From: Verrucomicrobia subdivision 3 bacterium UBA7542
GTDB taxonomy: Bacteria; Verrucomicrobiota; Verrucomicrobiia; Limisphaerales; UBA11358
Direction: 5' to 3'
Assembly (NCBI GenBank): GCA_002479245.1
Contig: DLMG01000017.1
Span: 1 to 14,112 of the forward strand
Length of the DNA stretch: 14,112 nt
This document shows positions 1-7,840 of the stretch, piece after piece (within the stretch, counting starts at the first letter, position 1; each line of letters opens with the position of its first letter). Under the pieces are notes generated by a model that worked only from the letters and a program-made list of their open reading frames with translations, did no database searches and was not told the DNA's origin. The translations under genes were made by a program, and so were the position numbers.

Positions 1-468
1 GGGAACCTGACGCGGGATCAAGTGCGGGACATTTTTACCGGAGCGGTCATAAACTGGAAAGAGGTGGGCGGGCCGGATGCGCCGATTCATTTGTGCAGCC
101 GCGATGAAATTTCAGGGACCTATCTGGGCTTCCGGGAATTGGCGATGGAAAACAAGCCTTATGCCTTGGGCCTGAAAGCGTTCACCAATTACCTGGGAAT
201 CATCCAGAAGGTGGCTCAAGATGTGAACGGAATTGGTTATGCCAGCATTGATCTGGTCGGCAAGGACGGCGTCAAGGCCGTGTCAATCGGAGGCGTGGCC
301 CCCACCATCGCGTCGGTGAATGGAGGTCAATATCCTTACGCGCGTGTGCTCCACCTTTACACCGACACGACGAAGGAATCATCGACGACACGGGATTTTG
401 TCCAGTTTGTCCAGTCAAAGCGCGGGCAGGAAATTCTGACTCTAATGGGCTTTGTGCCTCGTCCTTGA
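1..468 (+). CDS. PstS-like phosphate ABC transporter substrate-binding protein (5' end outside window)
   Basis: The frame is open from base 1 and ends at TGA 466-468, leaving 155 C-terminal residues of a periplasmic binding protein of the PstS / PBP-like family, which captures phosphate for the Pst ABC importer. The opening 'LTRDQVRDIFTGAVINWKEVGG' region is the usual inter-lobe segment. 'SRDEISGTYLGF' matches the S-x-x-x-SGT phosphate-contact loop. 'VNGIGYASIDL' and the C-terminal 'YPYARVLHLYT..FVQFVQSKRGQEIL' block are the standard ending of the family. Signal peptide and first lobe lie upstream of the window. No pstC, pstA or pstB follows it, so it is either the last gene of its cluster or a stand-alone binding protein. 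The family is clear; phosphate as the ligand rather than another oxyanion is inferred. Confidence 0.88.
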   Translation, partial: GNLTRDQVRDIFTGAVINWKEVGGPDAPIHLCSRDEISGTYLGFRELAMENKPYALGLKAFTNYLGIIQKVAQDVNGIGYASIDLVGKDGVKAVSIGGVAPTIASVNGGQYPYARVLHLYTDTTKESSTTRDFVQFVQSKRGQEILTLMGFVPRP

Positions 469-782
469 TATGGTTAAAGCAGGACGGAAGACGATATAGA
501 AGGACGGACGCGAACTCCAAGGGGTTGGCTTTACGGTCTCCTCCAACCGGGGGATAGTGTCGAGACACAGTTTGGATTGATGGTTGACACTCTCTATCAG
601 TGGTACAAGAAGTACGGCGACGCTTGCGAGGAGTTCAGTGTTGGCTTTGTCGGCTCACCAGAAGAGCACGAGGCGCTGATGACTTGTCTGCTCGCGCCAT
701 TCAGCAGGAGGAGCCCTTGCGTCCACTGTTTGTTCGACTCGGCCAGGTGGCGGTTGCCTTTGTTTCACGTGATGGGACAGTC
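469..782 (+). other. 314-base stretch without a convincing gene; possible decayed coding remnant
   Basis: Between the pstS stop and the aminotransferase fragment I see no complete gene. The frame that starts after the TAA at 475-477 is open to 786. Between about 520 and 700 it reads like real protein ('GWLYGLLQPGDSVETQFG', 'YQWYKKYGDACEEF', 'SPEEHEALMTCLLAP') before becoming Arg/Cys-rich. Its only usable starts are TTG 577 and ATG 580, neither preceded by a good Shine-Dalgarno, and they would give a 68-69 aa product that I do not recognise. A small imperfect hairpin (gttgg 525-529 with ccaac 544-548) is too weak to call a terminator. Either a short hypothetical gene at 580-786 or a remnant of a broken gene is possible; I favour a remnant because a truncated gene follows directly. 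Confidence 0.4.
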
Positions 783-1082
783 ATGAAGGAATCCAATTTG
801 AAAATTGAAGCCGTTGCCTGGCACGAAGCGGCTCAACCACGCCGTGGCGTGCTGCCCGGCATCACGCGTTCGGTGGTGCTGGAAATCTGCCAGACGCTTG
901 GCCTGCCGACGAACAAACGTGTCATCAAACCCGAGGCGCTGCGGAATTCCGAGGGCATTTTCATCACCCAGAGCGCGCTCGGCATCGTGCCGGTGACGAC
1001 GCTGGACGGCGAACCGGTCGCGCCGCCGCCGTTGCTGGACCCGGTTTTGCGCGCCTATCACGAAATGCTTGCCAAGCCGTAA
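783..1082 (+). pseudogene. C-terminal fragment of a class IV PLP aminotransferase (BCAT / aminodeoxychorismate lyase family)
   Basis: From about base 840 to the TAA at 1080-1082 the protein is clearly the C-terminal part of a fold-type IV PLP enzyme (IlvE/PabC/D-amino acid transaminase group). 'GVLPGITRSVVLEICQTLGL' is the conserved LPGITR phosphate-binding turn, and 'EGIFITQSALGIVPV' is the family's '..ffltnSl.gi.pV' strand. Intact members are about 270-300 residues. From ATG 783 only 99 residues remain, and the open frame (GTG 600) gives 160 at most. The N-terminal half, including the PLP lysine and the usual 'E..xSNLF' segment, is absent: the sequence before LPGITR ('MKESNLKIEAVAWHEAAQP') does not fit the family. 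The simplest reading is a deletion that removed the front two thirds and joined the tail to unrelated DNA. I looked for the missing part in other frames of 469-840 and did not see it. Confidence 0.7.
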
Positions 1083-1229
1083 GCCCGCCGCTAATGGTTA
1101 ATCATCTGGATTAGTTGTCATCAAATCGTTTTTGGCCCCGTTGAAATCGGTCGGGCCGGCGCTATTTTGAGGTGGAAACCGCGATGACGCATGTGGCGCC
1201 CGCCACCGGTTTGAAAATGAAAGGCCGTT

Positions 1230-1934
1230 ATGATCGCCAATGCCAGCGCTGAACAATGTTTGTCTTTCATCCATAGCCAGCTCCAAACCCCGGACGAACA
1301 CGGGGAATTCGCGAAAAAAAGTGTCCGCCGGGCAGTGACAATCTCACGGCAAACGGGTTCCGGGGCATTCGTCGTCGCCGAAAAGCTCGCTCATTATCTG
1401 CAACATCATTCATCCGGGGATGCCTGTCCGTGGACGGTGTTCGACCGCAACCTGATGGACAAGGTGCTGGAAGATCACAATCTACCGACCCGCCTCGCCA
1501 AATTCCTGCCCGAAGACCGGGTGTCGCAAATTGAGGACATCCTGGCCGATGTGTTTGAGGTGCATCCGCCGGCGCAAACCGTTATCGAACAAACCATCGA
1601 GACCATTCTCAAGCTGGCCGGGTTGGGCAACGTGATCCTCATCGGCCGCGGCAGCCCGGTGATCACGGCCAAGCTGTCGTACGTGCTCCGCGTCCGCCTG
1701 ACCGCCCCGCTGGAAAAGCGCGTTGAACATGTCTGCCAGTTCTACCACCTGACCGAGACCGAAGCGCACAAGTTCTGCCTGAGCCAGGATCGGGGCCGGG
1801 AACGTTATCACAAAAAGTATTTCAACGCCGATATCAACGACCCGTTGCTTTACCACCTTATCATCAACACCGGTCTGGTCAATTTCGATGACGCCGCGAA
1901 GCTGATCGGCGACGCGGTTCTGAACTTGCACTGA
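1230..1934 (+). CDS. Cytidylate kinase-like family protein
   Basis: A 234-aa cytosolic protein of the cytidylate-kinase-like family (Cytidylate_kin2 type P-loop NMP kinases). Near residues 36-53 'VTISRQTGSGAFVVAEKLA' matches the family's 'ItISRqyGSGGreIaekLA' phosphate-binding loop, in which the classic GKS/T Lys-Ser is absent. 'WTVFDRNLMDKVLEDHNLP' (about 72-90) is the conserved FDr.L...v motif. 'NVILIGRGSPVI' and 'VRLTAPLEKRVEHV' form the later core strands, and 'QDRGRERYHKKYFNADINDP' is the Arg-rich lid. The family transfers phosphate from ATP, but its physiological acceptor is often unknown, so CMP kinase activity is not assured. ATG 1230 is chosen because gaaagg at 1219-1224 lies 5 nt upstream. 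No partner gene indicates a pathway. Confidence 0.85.
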   Translation: MIANASAEQCLSFIHSQLQTPDEHGEFAKKSVRRAVTISRQTGSGAFVVAEKLAHYLQHHSSGDACPWTVFDRNLMDKVLEDHNLPTRLAKFLPEDRVSQIEDILADVFEVHPPAQTVIEQTIETILKLAGLGNVILIGRGSPVITAKLSYVLRVRLTAPLEKRVEHVCQFYHLTETEAHKFCLSQDRGRERYHKKYFNADINDPLLYHLIINTGLVNFDDAAKLIGDAVLNLH

Positions 1935-1983
1935 GGCCGACTTCGGTCTTGGGTCGCCGTCCGGCCTGTGGCTTAATCTCCAT

Positions 1984-3051
1984 GTGCGCCGCAATTACAA
2001 TTCTTCGTCGTTCCGTCCGCATCGCAAAAGGGGCGGCGGCTGGCGCTGGTTGTTGGTGCTGGCTGTGCTCGCGGTCGCGGCATGGTTTTGGTGGCGCCAC
2101 GAGCATCCAACCAAAATCGTCCGCCCGCCGGTGAAGGCCGTGGCGCCGCGCCTGCGGCCATTTGTCGTTGCCCCCGAATCGCCGGCCAGTTTTCCGCGTC
2201 CGGTGCGCGATGTGTTTGAAGCGCAGGTGGCATTGGCGCGCCGGGCGATTTCATCGGGTTCCATTGACGCCGCGCTCGGCTCGCAAACGCGCCGGGCAAT
2301 TTCCATTTTTCAGGAAACCCAACATTTGCCGGTGACCGGCGCGCTCAATGCGGACACGCGCGCCCGGCTCATGCTCAATGCGCCGCTGATGACGACTTAT
2401 GTGGTCACGACCAACGACCTTGCGCGGCTGCAGCCGCTCGGCAAAACGTGGCTCGCCAAGTCGCAGCAAACGGCGCTGGAATACGAAACGGAACTGGAGC
2501 TCGTCGCGGAAAAAAGCCATTCGCATCCTGAATTGATCCGGCGGCTGAACCTGAACGTCAACTGGAGCAACATCACGGCGGGGACGGTTTTGCAGGTTCC
2601 CGACGTGGATTATCCGGCGGCATCGAACAAGGCGGCGTTCGCCGTCATCCATCTGGCAGACAAGGTTTTGGAAGCCTTCGACGTGGAAACGAACCTGCTC
2701 GCGCATTTCCCGTGCAGCATTGCGGCGAACGTCGAGAAACGGCCGGTGGGCGAGTTGCACGTGATCGTCGTGGTGCCGAACCCGGATTACACGTTCGACC
2801 CGGACTTGTTTCCCGAATCGCCTGAGGCGCAGCAATTGAAGACGAAACTGAAGCTGCCGCCCGGCCCGAACAATCCGGTCGGCGTGGCGTGGATTGGCCT
2901 GGACAAGACCGGCTACGGCATTCACGGCACGCCGGTTCCCGAACAGGTTGGGCGGACGGAATCGCACGGTTGCTTCCGGCTGGCGAATTGGGACGCGGAA
3001 TACCTGTCGAAGCTGGTGTGGGTGGGGATGCCGGTGCTGGTCGAGCCGTGA
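1984..3051 (+). CDS. Membrane-anchored L,D-transpeptidase (YkuD domain) with peptidoglycan-binding domain
   Basis: A 355-aa envelope enzyme. L,D-transpeptidases cross-link peptidoglycan stems (3-3 links) or attach proteins to them. A basic N-terminus is followed by a single hydrophobic segment at about 20-38 (uncleaved anchor). A PG_binding_1 domain spans about 74-132 ('AQVALARRAISSGSIDAALG..TRRAISIFQETQHLPVTGALNADTRARL'). A LysM-like stretch lies near 165-207 ('HPELIRRLNLNVNWSNITAGTVLQVP'). The catalytic YkuD domain occupies about 217-353, with the signature H-G-T (H314) and S-H-G-C-F-R-L (H328, C330 nucleophile). All catalytic residues are present. The start is GTG 1984: the ATG at 1982 is in another frame, the GTG gives a sensible anchor sequence, but there is no clear Shine-Dalgarno. 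It starts 49 bp after the kinase gene and ends just before a paired-hairpin element. Confidence 0.92.
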   Translation: MRRNYNSSSFRPHRKRGGGWRWLLVLAVLAVAAWFWWRHEHPTKIVRPPVKAVAPRLRPFVVAPESPASFPRPVRDVFEAQVALARRAISSGSIDAALGSQTRRAISIFQETQHLPVTGALNADTRARLMLNAPLMTTYVVTTNDLARLQPLGKTWLAKSQQTALEYETELELVAEKSHSHPELIRRLNLNVNWSNITAGTVLQVPDVDYPAASNKAAFAVIHLADKVLEAFDVETNLLAHFPCSIAANVEKRPVGELHVIVVVPNPDYTFDPDLFPESPEAQQLKTKLKLPPGPNNPVGVAWIGLDKTGYGIHGTPVPEQVGRTESHGCFRLANWDAEYLSKLVWVGMPVLVEP

Positions 3052-3066
3052 GGCATGACTTCCTCC

Positions 3067-3149
3067 TCCTGGGAGCGCCGGCGTCTCGCCGGCAAGTGGT
3101 TCAGTCTGCCGCAAGACGCCAAGCCGGCGGGATGCCGGCGCTCCCAGGA
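3067..3149. repeat. Paired-hairpin (REP/BIME-like) intergenic element, copy A
   Basis: Two 27-nt arms, 3067-3093 and 3123-3149, are inverted copies of each other (25 of 27 positions match) separated by 29 nt. Each arm is also a hairpin by itself: gccggcg-tct-cgccggc at 3077-3093, and gccggcg-gga-tgccggc at 3123-3139 (one G-T pair). The outer stretch tcctgggagc pairs only between the two arms. The element can therefore form either two small hairpins or one long cruciform. It sits 15 bp after the transpeptidase stop and ends 86 bp before lemA, so in RNA it could limit read-through or stabilise the upstream message. It shares its 17-nt core and loop sequences with the element inside pheT at 13133-13205. 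Confidence 0.85.
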
Positions 3150-3235
3150 ACCTGATTCCAAAAAGACGGCCAAATTATCATTGCCGGGTGGCTGGCTTTG
3201 GCCTAATTGTTTGGCAAATTCAACAAAGGATATTT

Positions 3236-3841
3236 ATGGCCATCGGAATTGGACTGATTATCGCCTTAGTGGTGCTGGTTTGCGCGCTGGGACTCATTGC
3301 TTTTGTCATCGGCGTTTATAACAAACTCGTCACGATGCGCAACCGCTACAAAAATGCCTACGCGCAAATTGACGTGCAGCTCAAGCGCCGCTACGACCTG
3401 ATCCCGAACCTGGTCGAGATTGCCAAGGGCTACATCAAGCACGAACGCGAGACGCTGGAAAATGTCACCAAGGCGCGCAACATCGCCTACGCCGCCTCGC
3501 AGGCCGCCGCCGCCAATCCGGGCGACGCCAGTGCCATGAAAAATCTCGTCTCCGCCGAAAGCGGCCTGGCCGGCACGTTGAGCCGCCTGATGATGGTTTC
3601 CGAACAATACCCCGATTTGAAGGCCAACCAGAATATGATGCAACTCACCGAGGAACTGACCTCCACGGAAAACAAAATCTCCTTCGCGCGGCAGGCTTAC
3701 AACGACTCCGTCATGGTTTATAACACCGACCGCGAAGTGTTTCCGAGCAACCTCATCGCCGGCATGTTCAACTTCGGCCCGGCGGAACTGTTTGTCGTTG
3801 ACAAGCCGGAGCAGAAGGATGCGCCCAAAGTCTCCTTTTAG
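3236..3841 (+). CDS. lemA: LemA family protein
   Basis: A 201-aa LemA-family membrane protein. An N-terminal hydrophobic segment (about residues 4-27, 'IGLIIALVVLVCALGLIAF') leads straight into the family signature 'VYNKLVTMRNRYKNAYAQIDVQLKRRYDLIPNLVEIAKGY', followed by the helical bundle ('HERETLENVTKARNIA', 'ENKISFARQAYNDSVMVYN') and the closing 'FPSNLIAGMFNF' motif. The start is ATG 3236, with aaagga at 3225-3230 five nt upstream; an upstream in-frame extension to 3188 lacks this support. LemA proteins have an N-out/C-in helical fold and no catalytic residues. They are often next to M48 proteases, as here, which suggests a shared role in envelope protein quality control. The molecular function is unknown. 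Confidence 0.95.
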   Translation: MAIGIGLIIALVVLVCALGLIAFVIGVYNKLVTMRNRYKNAYAQIDVQLKRRYDLIPNLVEIAKGYIKHERETLENVTKARNIAYAASQAAAANPGDASAMKNLVSAESGLAGTLSRLMMVSEQYPDLKANQNMMQLTEELTSTENKISFARQAYNDSVMVYNTDREVFPSNLIAGMFNFGPAELFVVDKPEQKDAPKVSF

Positions 3842-3850
3842 TAAATCACA

Positions 3851-3977
3851 TGTAGCAGCCGACGTGAGGAGGCTCGAATTTATTTACGATATTGGATTTA
3901 CGATTGACGAGTCTCGCTACCATCCAGGCACATCACGTAAATCGGAAAGAGTGAGCCTCGTTACCTCGGCTGCTACA
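3851..3977. repeat. 127-bp MITE-like element with 25-bp terminal inverted repeats between lemA and the M48 protease gene
   Basis: The terminal arms 3851-3875 (starting tgtagcagccgacgtgag) and 3953-3977 (ending acctcggctgctaca) are inverted copies matching at 22 of 25 positions. The 77-bp interior is AT-richer than the surrounding genes and has its own short complementary pieces (atttacg and cgtaaat; gacgagtctcg). It has no coding capacity. It begins 9 bp after the lemA stop and ends 10 bp before the protease ATG, so it fills almost the whole spacer of what is normally a tight lemA-M48 pair. I see no clear target-site duplication. The arms do not match the other paired-hairpin elements in the window. 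Confidence 0.85.
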
Positions 3978-3987
3978 AAAAATTCAA

Positions 3988-5961
3988 ATGGACTTCTTCG
4001 AGCGACAGGACAAAGCCAGAAAAAAGACCAAACTACTCGTTTTTTATTTCATCCTCGCGGTTGCGGCGCTCATCGTCGCCGTGTATTTCGCCGCGTTGCT
4101 GATTTTTTCCGGCGTTCAGGCGCAACAGCATCGTAATTTCGGCGAATCGCCGCAGTTCGCGCTTTGGAATCCGCAACTGTTTCTTGGCGTCGCCGGCGGT
4201 GTGCTGGCGGTCGTTCTCATCGGCAGCGGTTACAAGACCGTGGCGCTTGCCCAGGGCGGCAGCGCGGTTTCGGAAATGATGGGCGCGCGGCTCGTCAGCC
4301 CGAACACGAATGATCCCGACGAACGCAAACTGCTCAATGTCGTCGAGGAAATGGCCATCGCCTCCGGCGTCCCCGTGCCGCACGTCTATGTCATGGACGA
4401 GGAGGACGGCATCAACGCCTTCGCCGCCGGCCACAAACCCGGCGACGCGACCATCACCGTGACGCGCGGCTGCGTAAAAATTTTGTCACGCGACGAATTA
4501 CAGGGCGTCATCGGCCACGAATTCAGCCACATTTTGAACGGCGACATGCGGCTGAACCTCCGGCTTATGGGCATCATCTTTGGCATCCTTTGCCTCGCCA
4601 TCATCGGACGGGTTCTTTTGCAAACGGCGCGCGTCGGCGGGCGCGGGCGCGGACAAAATCCGTTGCCCCTGCTCGGTTTGTTGCTGCTCGTCATCGGCTA
4701 CATCGGCGTTTTTTTTGGACGCCTCATTCAGGCCGCTGTCAGCCGCCAGCGTGAATTTCTCGCCGACGCCTCGTCCGTCCAATTCACGCGCAATCCGGGA
4801 GGCATCACCGGCGCGCTGAAAAAAATCGGCGGCCTGGGCGAAACGGGTTCGCGCCTCAGCCACGCGCACGCCGAGGAACTTTCTCACATGTTTTTTGGAA
4901 ACGGCGTCAGCGAACCGTTCATCGGCCTGCTTGAAACCCATCCGCCACTCGCGGAACGCATCCGTGTTTTTGACCCGAATTTCGATGGAAAATTTCCCTA
5001 CGTTCGTTACGACGGACGCGACCGGCCGCCTGAAGAAATTTCAAAACTGAAACGCCCGCCAATGCCGAACCTTTTCGGCACGATGCTGGGCGGCGCGATC
5101 CTCGCTTCGGGCGACGCGGAAAAACCACCGGTCATCAGATCGCATTCCGTCCTGCCAAGTCTGGGCAATCCCACGCCGCTGCATCTCAAATACGCCGGGC
5201 AACTGCGCGATTCGCTGCCCGACAACGTAAAAGCCGCCGCGCGCGAACCGCTGGATGCCGTTGCACTGATTTACGCGATGCTGCTCAGTCCGGACGAAAC
5301 GGTGCGCATGACGCAACTCGCCGAACTGGCCAAACGGATTGATCCGGCAATTCAGGAAAAAACCATTGCGTTGTTTCCCGATGTTTTGACCGCCGCGACG
5401 CACGCGCATTTGCCGATCATCAATCTCGCGTTGGGCGCGTTGCGGCAGTTGCGCGCGGAGCAGTTTAATCAATTTTCGCAGACACTCCAATGGCTCATCG
5501 AAAGCGACGGCAAGATCGAGCTGTTTGAATTCGTGCTGCAAAAAATTGTTCTCCGCCATCTCACGCCGCAATTCACCGGGGCGCGTCCGCCGGTCGCCCA
5601 ATACTACACGCTCAAGCCGCTCGTGCCGGATTGCGCCGTCGTGCTGTCGGCGCTCGCCAACGTCGGCAGCAGCGATGCCGGCGAAATCGAAAAGGCCTTT
5701 GAAACCGGGGCGCCGTATCTGCGCGCGCCCAACGACGGCGATCTGACGCTGCTGCCACGCGAACAATGCGGCGTGGACCAGATTGACGCCGCGCTCAACC
5801 GCCTGGCGCTGGCCGTGCCGACCATCAAAAAGAATTTGATTGAAGCCTGCGTCCATACGGTCGGCGCCGATGGCGTGATGACAGAAAGCGAGGCCGAACT
5901 GCTCCGGGCCGTCGCCGACACGCTGGATTGCCCCATCCCGCCGTTCGTCCAGACGGAATAG
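3988..5961 (+). CDS. M48 family (HtpX-like) membrane zinc metalloprotease with C-terminal TerB-like extension
   Basis: A 657-aa integral membrane protease. Predicted membrane segments lie near residues 16-42, 63-85, 192-212 and 226-250. Zinc ligands and catalytic glutamate are in H-E-F-S-H (H177, E178, H181), and the third ligand is E256 in 'SRQREFLADA'. 'NAFAAGHKPGDATITVTRGCVKILSRDELQGVIGHE' is typical M48. HtpX-type enzymes (about 290 aa) degrade damaged membrane proteins on the cytoplasmic side. This one carries a further ~330 residues after 'THPPLAERIRVFDP'. The last ~50 ('IEACVHTVGADGVMTESEAELLRAVADTL') resemble a TerB-like domain, as in other long M48 proteins. No Shine-Dalgarno precedes ATG 3988, and the MITE-like element sits directly upstream, so translation may depend on coupling or on RNA folding. 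It pairs with LemA. E. coli HtpX lacks the extension, so I do not use the symbol. Confidence 0.92.
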   Translation: MDFFERQDKARKKTKLLVFYFILAVAALIVAVYFAALLIFSGVQAQQHRNFGESPQFALWNPQLFLGVAGGVLAVVLIGSGYKTVALAQGGSAVSEMMGARLVSPNTNDPDERKLLNVVEEMAIASGVPVPHVYVMDEEDGINAFAAGHKPGDATITVTRGCVKILSRDELQGVIGHEFSHILNGDMRLNLRLMGIIFGILCLAIIGRVLLQTARVGGRGRGQNPLPLLGLLLLVIGYIGVFFGRLIQAAVSRQREFLADASSVQFTRNPGGITGALKKIGGLGETGSRLSHAHAEELSHMFFGNGVSEPFIGLLETHPPLAERIRVFDPNFDGKFPYVRYDGRDRPPEEISKLKRPPMPNLFGTMLGGAILASGDAEKPPVIRSHSVLPSLGNPTPLHLKYAGQLRDSLPDNVKAAAREPLDAVALIYAMLLSPDETVRMTQLAELAKRIDPAIQEKTIALFPDVLTAATHAHLPIINLALGALRQLRAEQFNQFSQTLQWLIESDGKIELFEFVLQKIVLRHLTPQFTGARPPVAQYYTLKPLVPDCAVVLSALANVGSSDAGEIEKAFETGAPYLRAPNDGDLTLLPREQCGVDQIDAALNRLALAVPTIKKNLIEACVHTVGADGVMTESEAELLRAVADTLDCPIPPFVQTE

Positions 5962-5979
5962 TCGAACAATGGGTGGAAC

Positions 5980-6081
5980 AAAAGCGGCGGAGGGCCGCCG
6001 CACTCCAAAACCTGTCGGACACTTCGACGATTTTAAAGTAACGCGAGGCGTCTTGGACTGCGCCAGTCCTCTGGCGCTTTT
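5980..6081. repeat. Paired-hairpin element between convergent genes, copy C
   Basis: Arms 5980-6008 and 6053-6081 (29 nt each) are inverted copies matching at 23 of 29 positions. Each forms a perfect 7-bp hairpin with a 4-nt loop: gcggcgg-aggg-ccgccgc at 5984-6001, and gcgccag-tcct-ctggcgc at 6060-6077. Both are flanked by the same sequence (aaaag outside, actcc/ggact and aa/tt inside). Four of the six differences between the arms fall in the stems as two paired changes, so pairing is kept. The element lies 19 bp after the M48 stop (+ strand) and 24 bp before the arabinofuranosidase stop (- strand). It may act as a bidirectional RNA 3' end; there is no long U-tract on either strand, so I do not call a classical terminator. 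Confidence 0.82.
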
Positions 6082-6104
6082 GATCGGCGTGTCCCGCCTG
6101 TATT

Positions 6105-7748
6105 TTATTCCACTTCCAAGACCACCACCGACCTTGCCGGCAGGGTGGTGACGAATCCGTTGTCCGTAACCTTGAAGGCGTTGAACTCGGCGGGCTTCAC
6201 CGCGTCAGGTTGGTCGAAGGTGTTGTGCGCGTTCATTTCCGGCGCGGTCAGGATGCGGCCGGAAATTTTCCGCGCCCTGGCGCCCTGCAATTCGCACGGG
6301 ACTTCAACGGATTGGTTGGGATTCAGATTGCACAGCGTGACGTGGATTTTACCCGTCTGGTCGCGCGAGGCCGAGGCGCTAACTGCCGGAATTGTTTTGC
6401 CGTCGAAGGCATAATCCACGCTTTGCAGTTCGCTGGGCAGCAGCGTGGCGTCGTGGTGGACGGTGTCCATTTCAAACACCCAATAGCTCGGCGTGACGGT
6501 CATCTTTTCGTTGTCAGTGAGGATCATCGCCTGGAGCACGTTGATCATCTGGGCGATGTTCGCCATCTTCACGCGGTCGGCGTGATTATTGAAGATGTTC
6601 AACGTGACGCCGGCCACCAGCGCGTCGCGCAGCGTGTTTTGCTGGTAAAGGAAGCCGGGGTTGCTTCCCGGCTCGACGTCGTACCACGCGCCCCATTCGT
6701 CCACGATCAGGCCGACTTTTTTCTGGGGGTCATATTTGTCCATGATGGCGGAATGTTTGGTGACGAGTTCATCCATGACCAGCGCGCGCCGGAACGTGTT
6801 GAACCATTCCGTCTCGTCGAATTTGGTGGCGGAACCCTTGTGCGACCAGTTGCTCGTGGGCAGGGTGTAATAATGCAACGAATAGCCGTTCATCGCCTGC
6901 CCCCCATGTTTCAGTCCGTCCGCGTTCTGCTTCATCAACACTTCGGTCCAGTGGTAATCGGACTCCAGCCCGCCGCTCGCGACGCGGTAGATGTTGTTGC
7001 CAGGGTAGTTTTTCACGAAGGTGTTGTAACGGCTGAAATTGTTGGCATAGAACTCCGCCGTCATGTTGCCACCGCAACCCCAGCTTTCGTTGCCGACGGC
7101 GAAGTAGGGCACTTTCCACGGCTGTTCGCAACCGTTTTGCCGGCGCAGATTGGCCATCGGTGAATCCGCATCGGAGGTCATGTATTCGACCCACTCCATC
7201 ATTTCCTGCACCGTGCCGCTGCCGACGTTGCCGCAGATGTAAGGGGCCGCCCCAATCTGATTGCAAAAATCCATGAACTCATGCGTGCCAAAATGATTGT
7301 TTTCCGTCACGCCGCCCCAATGGGTGTTGATCATGGACGGACGGTTGGTGGGCGTGCCGATGCCGTCCATCCAGTGGTATTCATCAGCGAAACAGCCACC
7401 CGGCCAGCGCACCACCGGCACCTGGATTTTCTTCAGCGCGGCGACGATATCGTTGCGGATGCCGCGGGTGTTGGGAATGGGGCTGTCCTCGCCCACCCAG
7501 ATGCCGCCGTAGATGCAATGGCCGAGATGCTCGGAAAACTGGCCGTAAATGTTCCGGCTGATTTCCGCGCCCGGCTGGTCCGCGTGAATGACGAGCCGGT
7601 TGGTTTTCACAACGGCAGGAGGCGGCTTCGGGCTGACAGGTGGCTTCGGGCTTTGAGCAACCGGATGCTTGGGACTGGCGCAACCCGCCAAAAGACCGAG
7701 GAAAAAGATGCTGACAACAGGGATGACAAGAAAAGGTCTCACGTTCAT
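6105..7748 (-). CDS. GH51 alpha-L-arabinofuranosidase, lipoprotein
   Basis: A 547-aa glycoside hydrolase family 51 enzyme that releases terminal alpha-L-arabinofuranosyl groups from arabinan, arabinoxylan or arabinogalactan. The N-terminus is a lipoprotein signal with lipobox L-A-G-C (C23), followed by a Pro-rich linker (about 33-46, '[12 protein letters not shown]'), so the enzyme is probably tethered to a membrane. The catalytic (beta/alpha)8 domain starts near 50: '[21 protein letters not shown]' and '[22 protein letters not shown]' are family hallmarks. The acid/base is E221 in '[10 protein letters not shown]' and the nucleophile E351 in '[10 protein letters not shown]'; both are present. 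A beta-sandwich C-terminal domain follows ('[15 protein letters not shown]', ending '[10 protein letters not shown]'). Start ATG 7748 gives the lipoprotein signal directly; no strong Shine-Dalgarno is visible. It lies 92 bp after the PFK gene and has no neighbouring sugar transporter. Confidence 0.95.
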   Translation of the reverse strand: MNVRPFLVIPVVSIFFLGLLAGCASPKHPVAQSPKPPVSPKPPPAVVKTNRLVIHADQPGAEISRNIYGQFSEHLGHCIYGGIWVGEDSPIPNTRGIRNDIVAALKKIQVPVVRWPGGCFADEYHWMDGIGTPTNRPSMINTHWGGVTENNHFGTHEFMDFCNQIGAAPYICGNVGSGTVQEMMEWVEYMTSDADSPMANLRRQNGCEQPWKVPYFAVGNESWGCGGNMTAEFYANNFSRYNTFVKNYPGNNIYRVASGGLESDYHWTEVLMKQNADGLKHGGQAMNGYSLHYYTLPTSNWSHKGSATKFDETEWFNTFRRALVMDELVTKHSAIMDKYDPQKKVGLIVDEWGAWYDVEPGSNPGFLYQQNTLRDALVAGVTLNIFNNHADRVKMANIAQMINVLQAMILTDNEKMTVTPSYWVFEMDTVHHDATLLPSELQSVDYAFDGKTIPAVSASASRDQTGKIHVTLCNLNPNQSVEVPCELQGARARKISGRILTAPEMNAHNTFDQPDAVKPAEFNAFKVTDNGFVTTLPARSVVVLEVE

Positions 7749-7840
7749 GGCGGTAATTCAAAACGAGATTAAGCCAAACGCAAGTATTCTTTTGAGCAAG
7801 GCAACCCCCCCCAATTACCGGACATCAGCCGGAACTGGCC

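Noticed and set aside
2251..3114. Long - strand open frame (287 codons) opposite the L,D-transpeptidase
   Set aside because: Arg/His/Gln-rich antisense shadow of a gene with intact catalytic motifs; no recognisable domain.
5041..6003. Long - strand open frame (320 codons) opposite the M48 protease extension
   Set aside because: Composition is that of an antisense shadow in high-GC DNA; the + strand frame carries the continuous protein.
6210..7163. + strand open frame (317 codons) opposite the arabinofuranosidase
   Set aside because: Val/His/Arg-rich shadow of a gene with both catalytic glutamates; no start signal.
7618..7655. Repeated ggcttcgggct units in the arabinofuranosidase gene
   Set aside because: They simply encode the Pro-Lys-rich linker after the lipobox; common in lipoprotein linkers and not an element.
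7805..7812. Run of eight C between the PFK and arabinofuranosidase genes
   Set aside because: A short homopolymer with no associated promoter elements that I can align; phase variation would be speculation.
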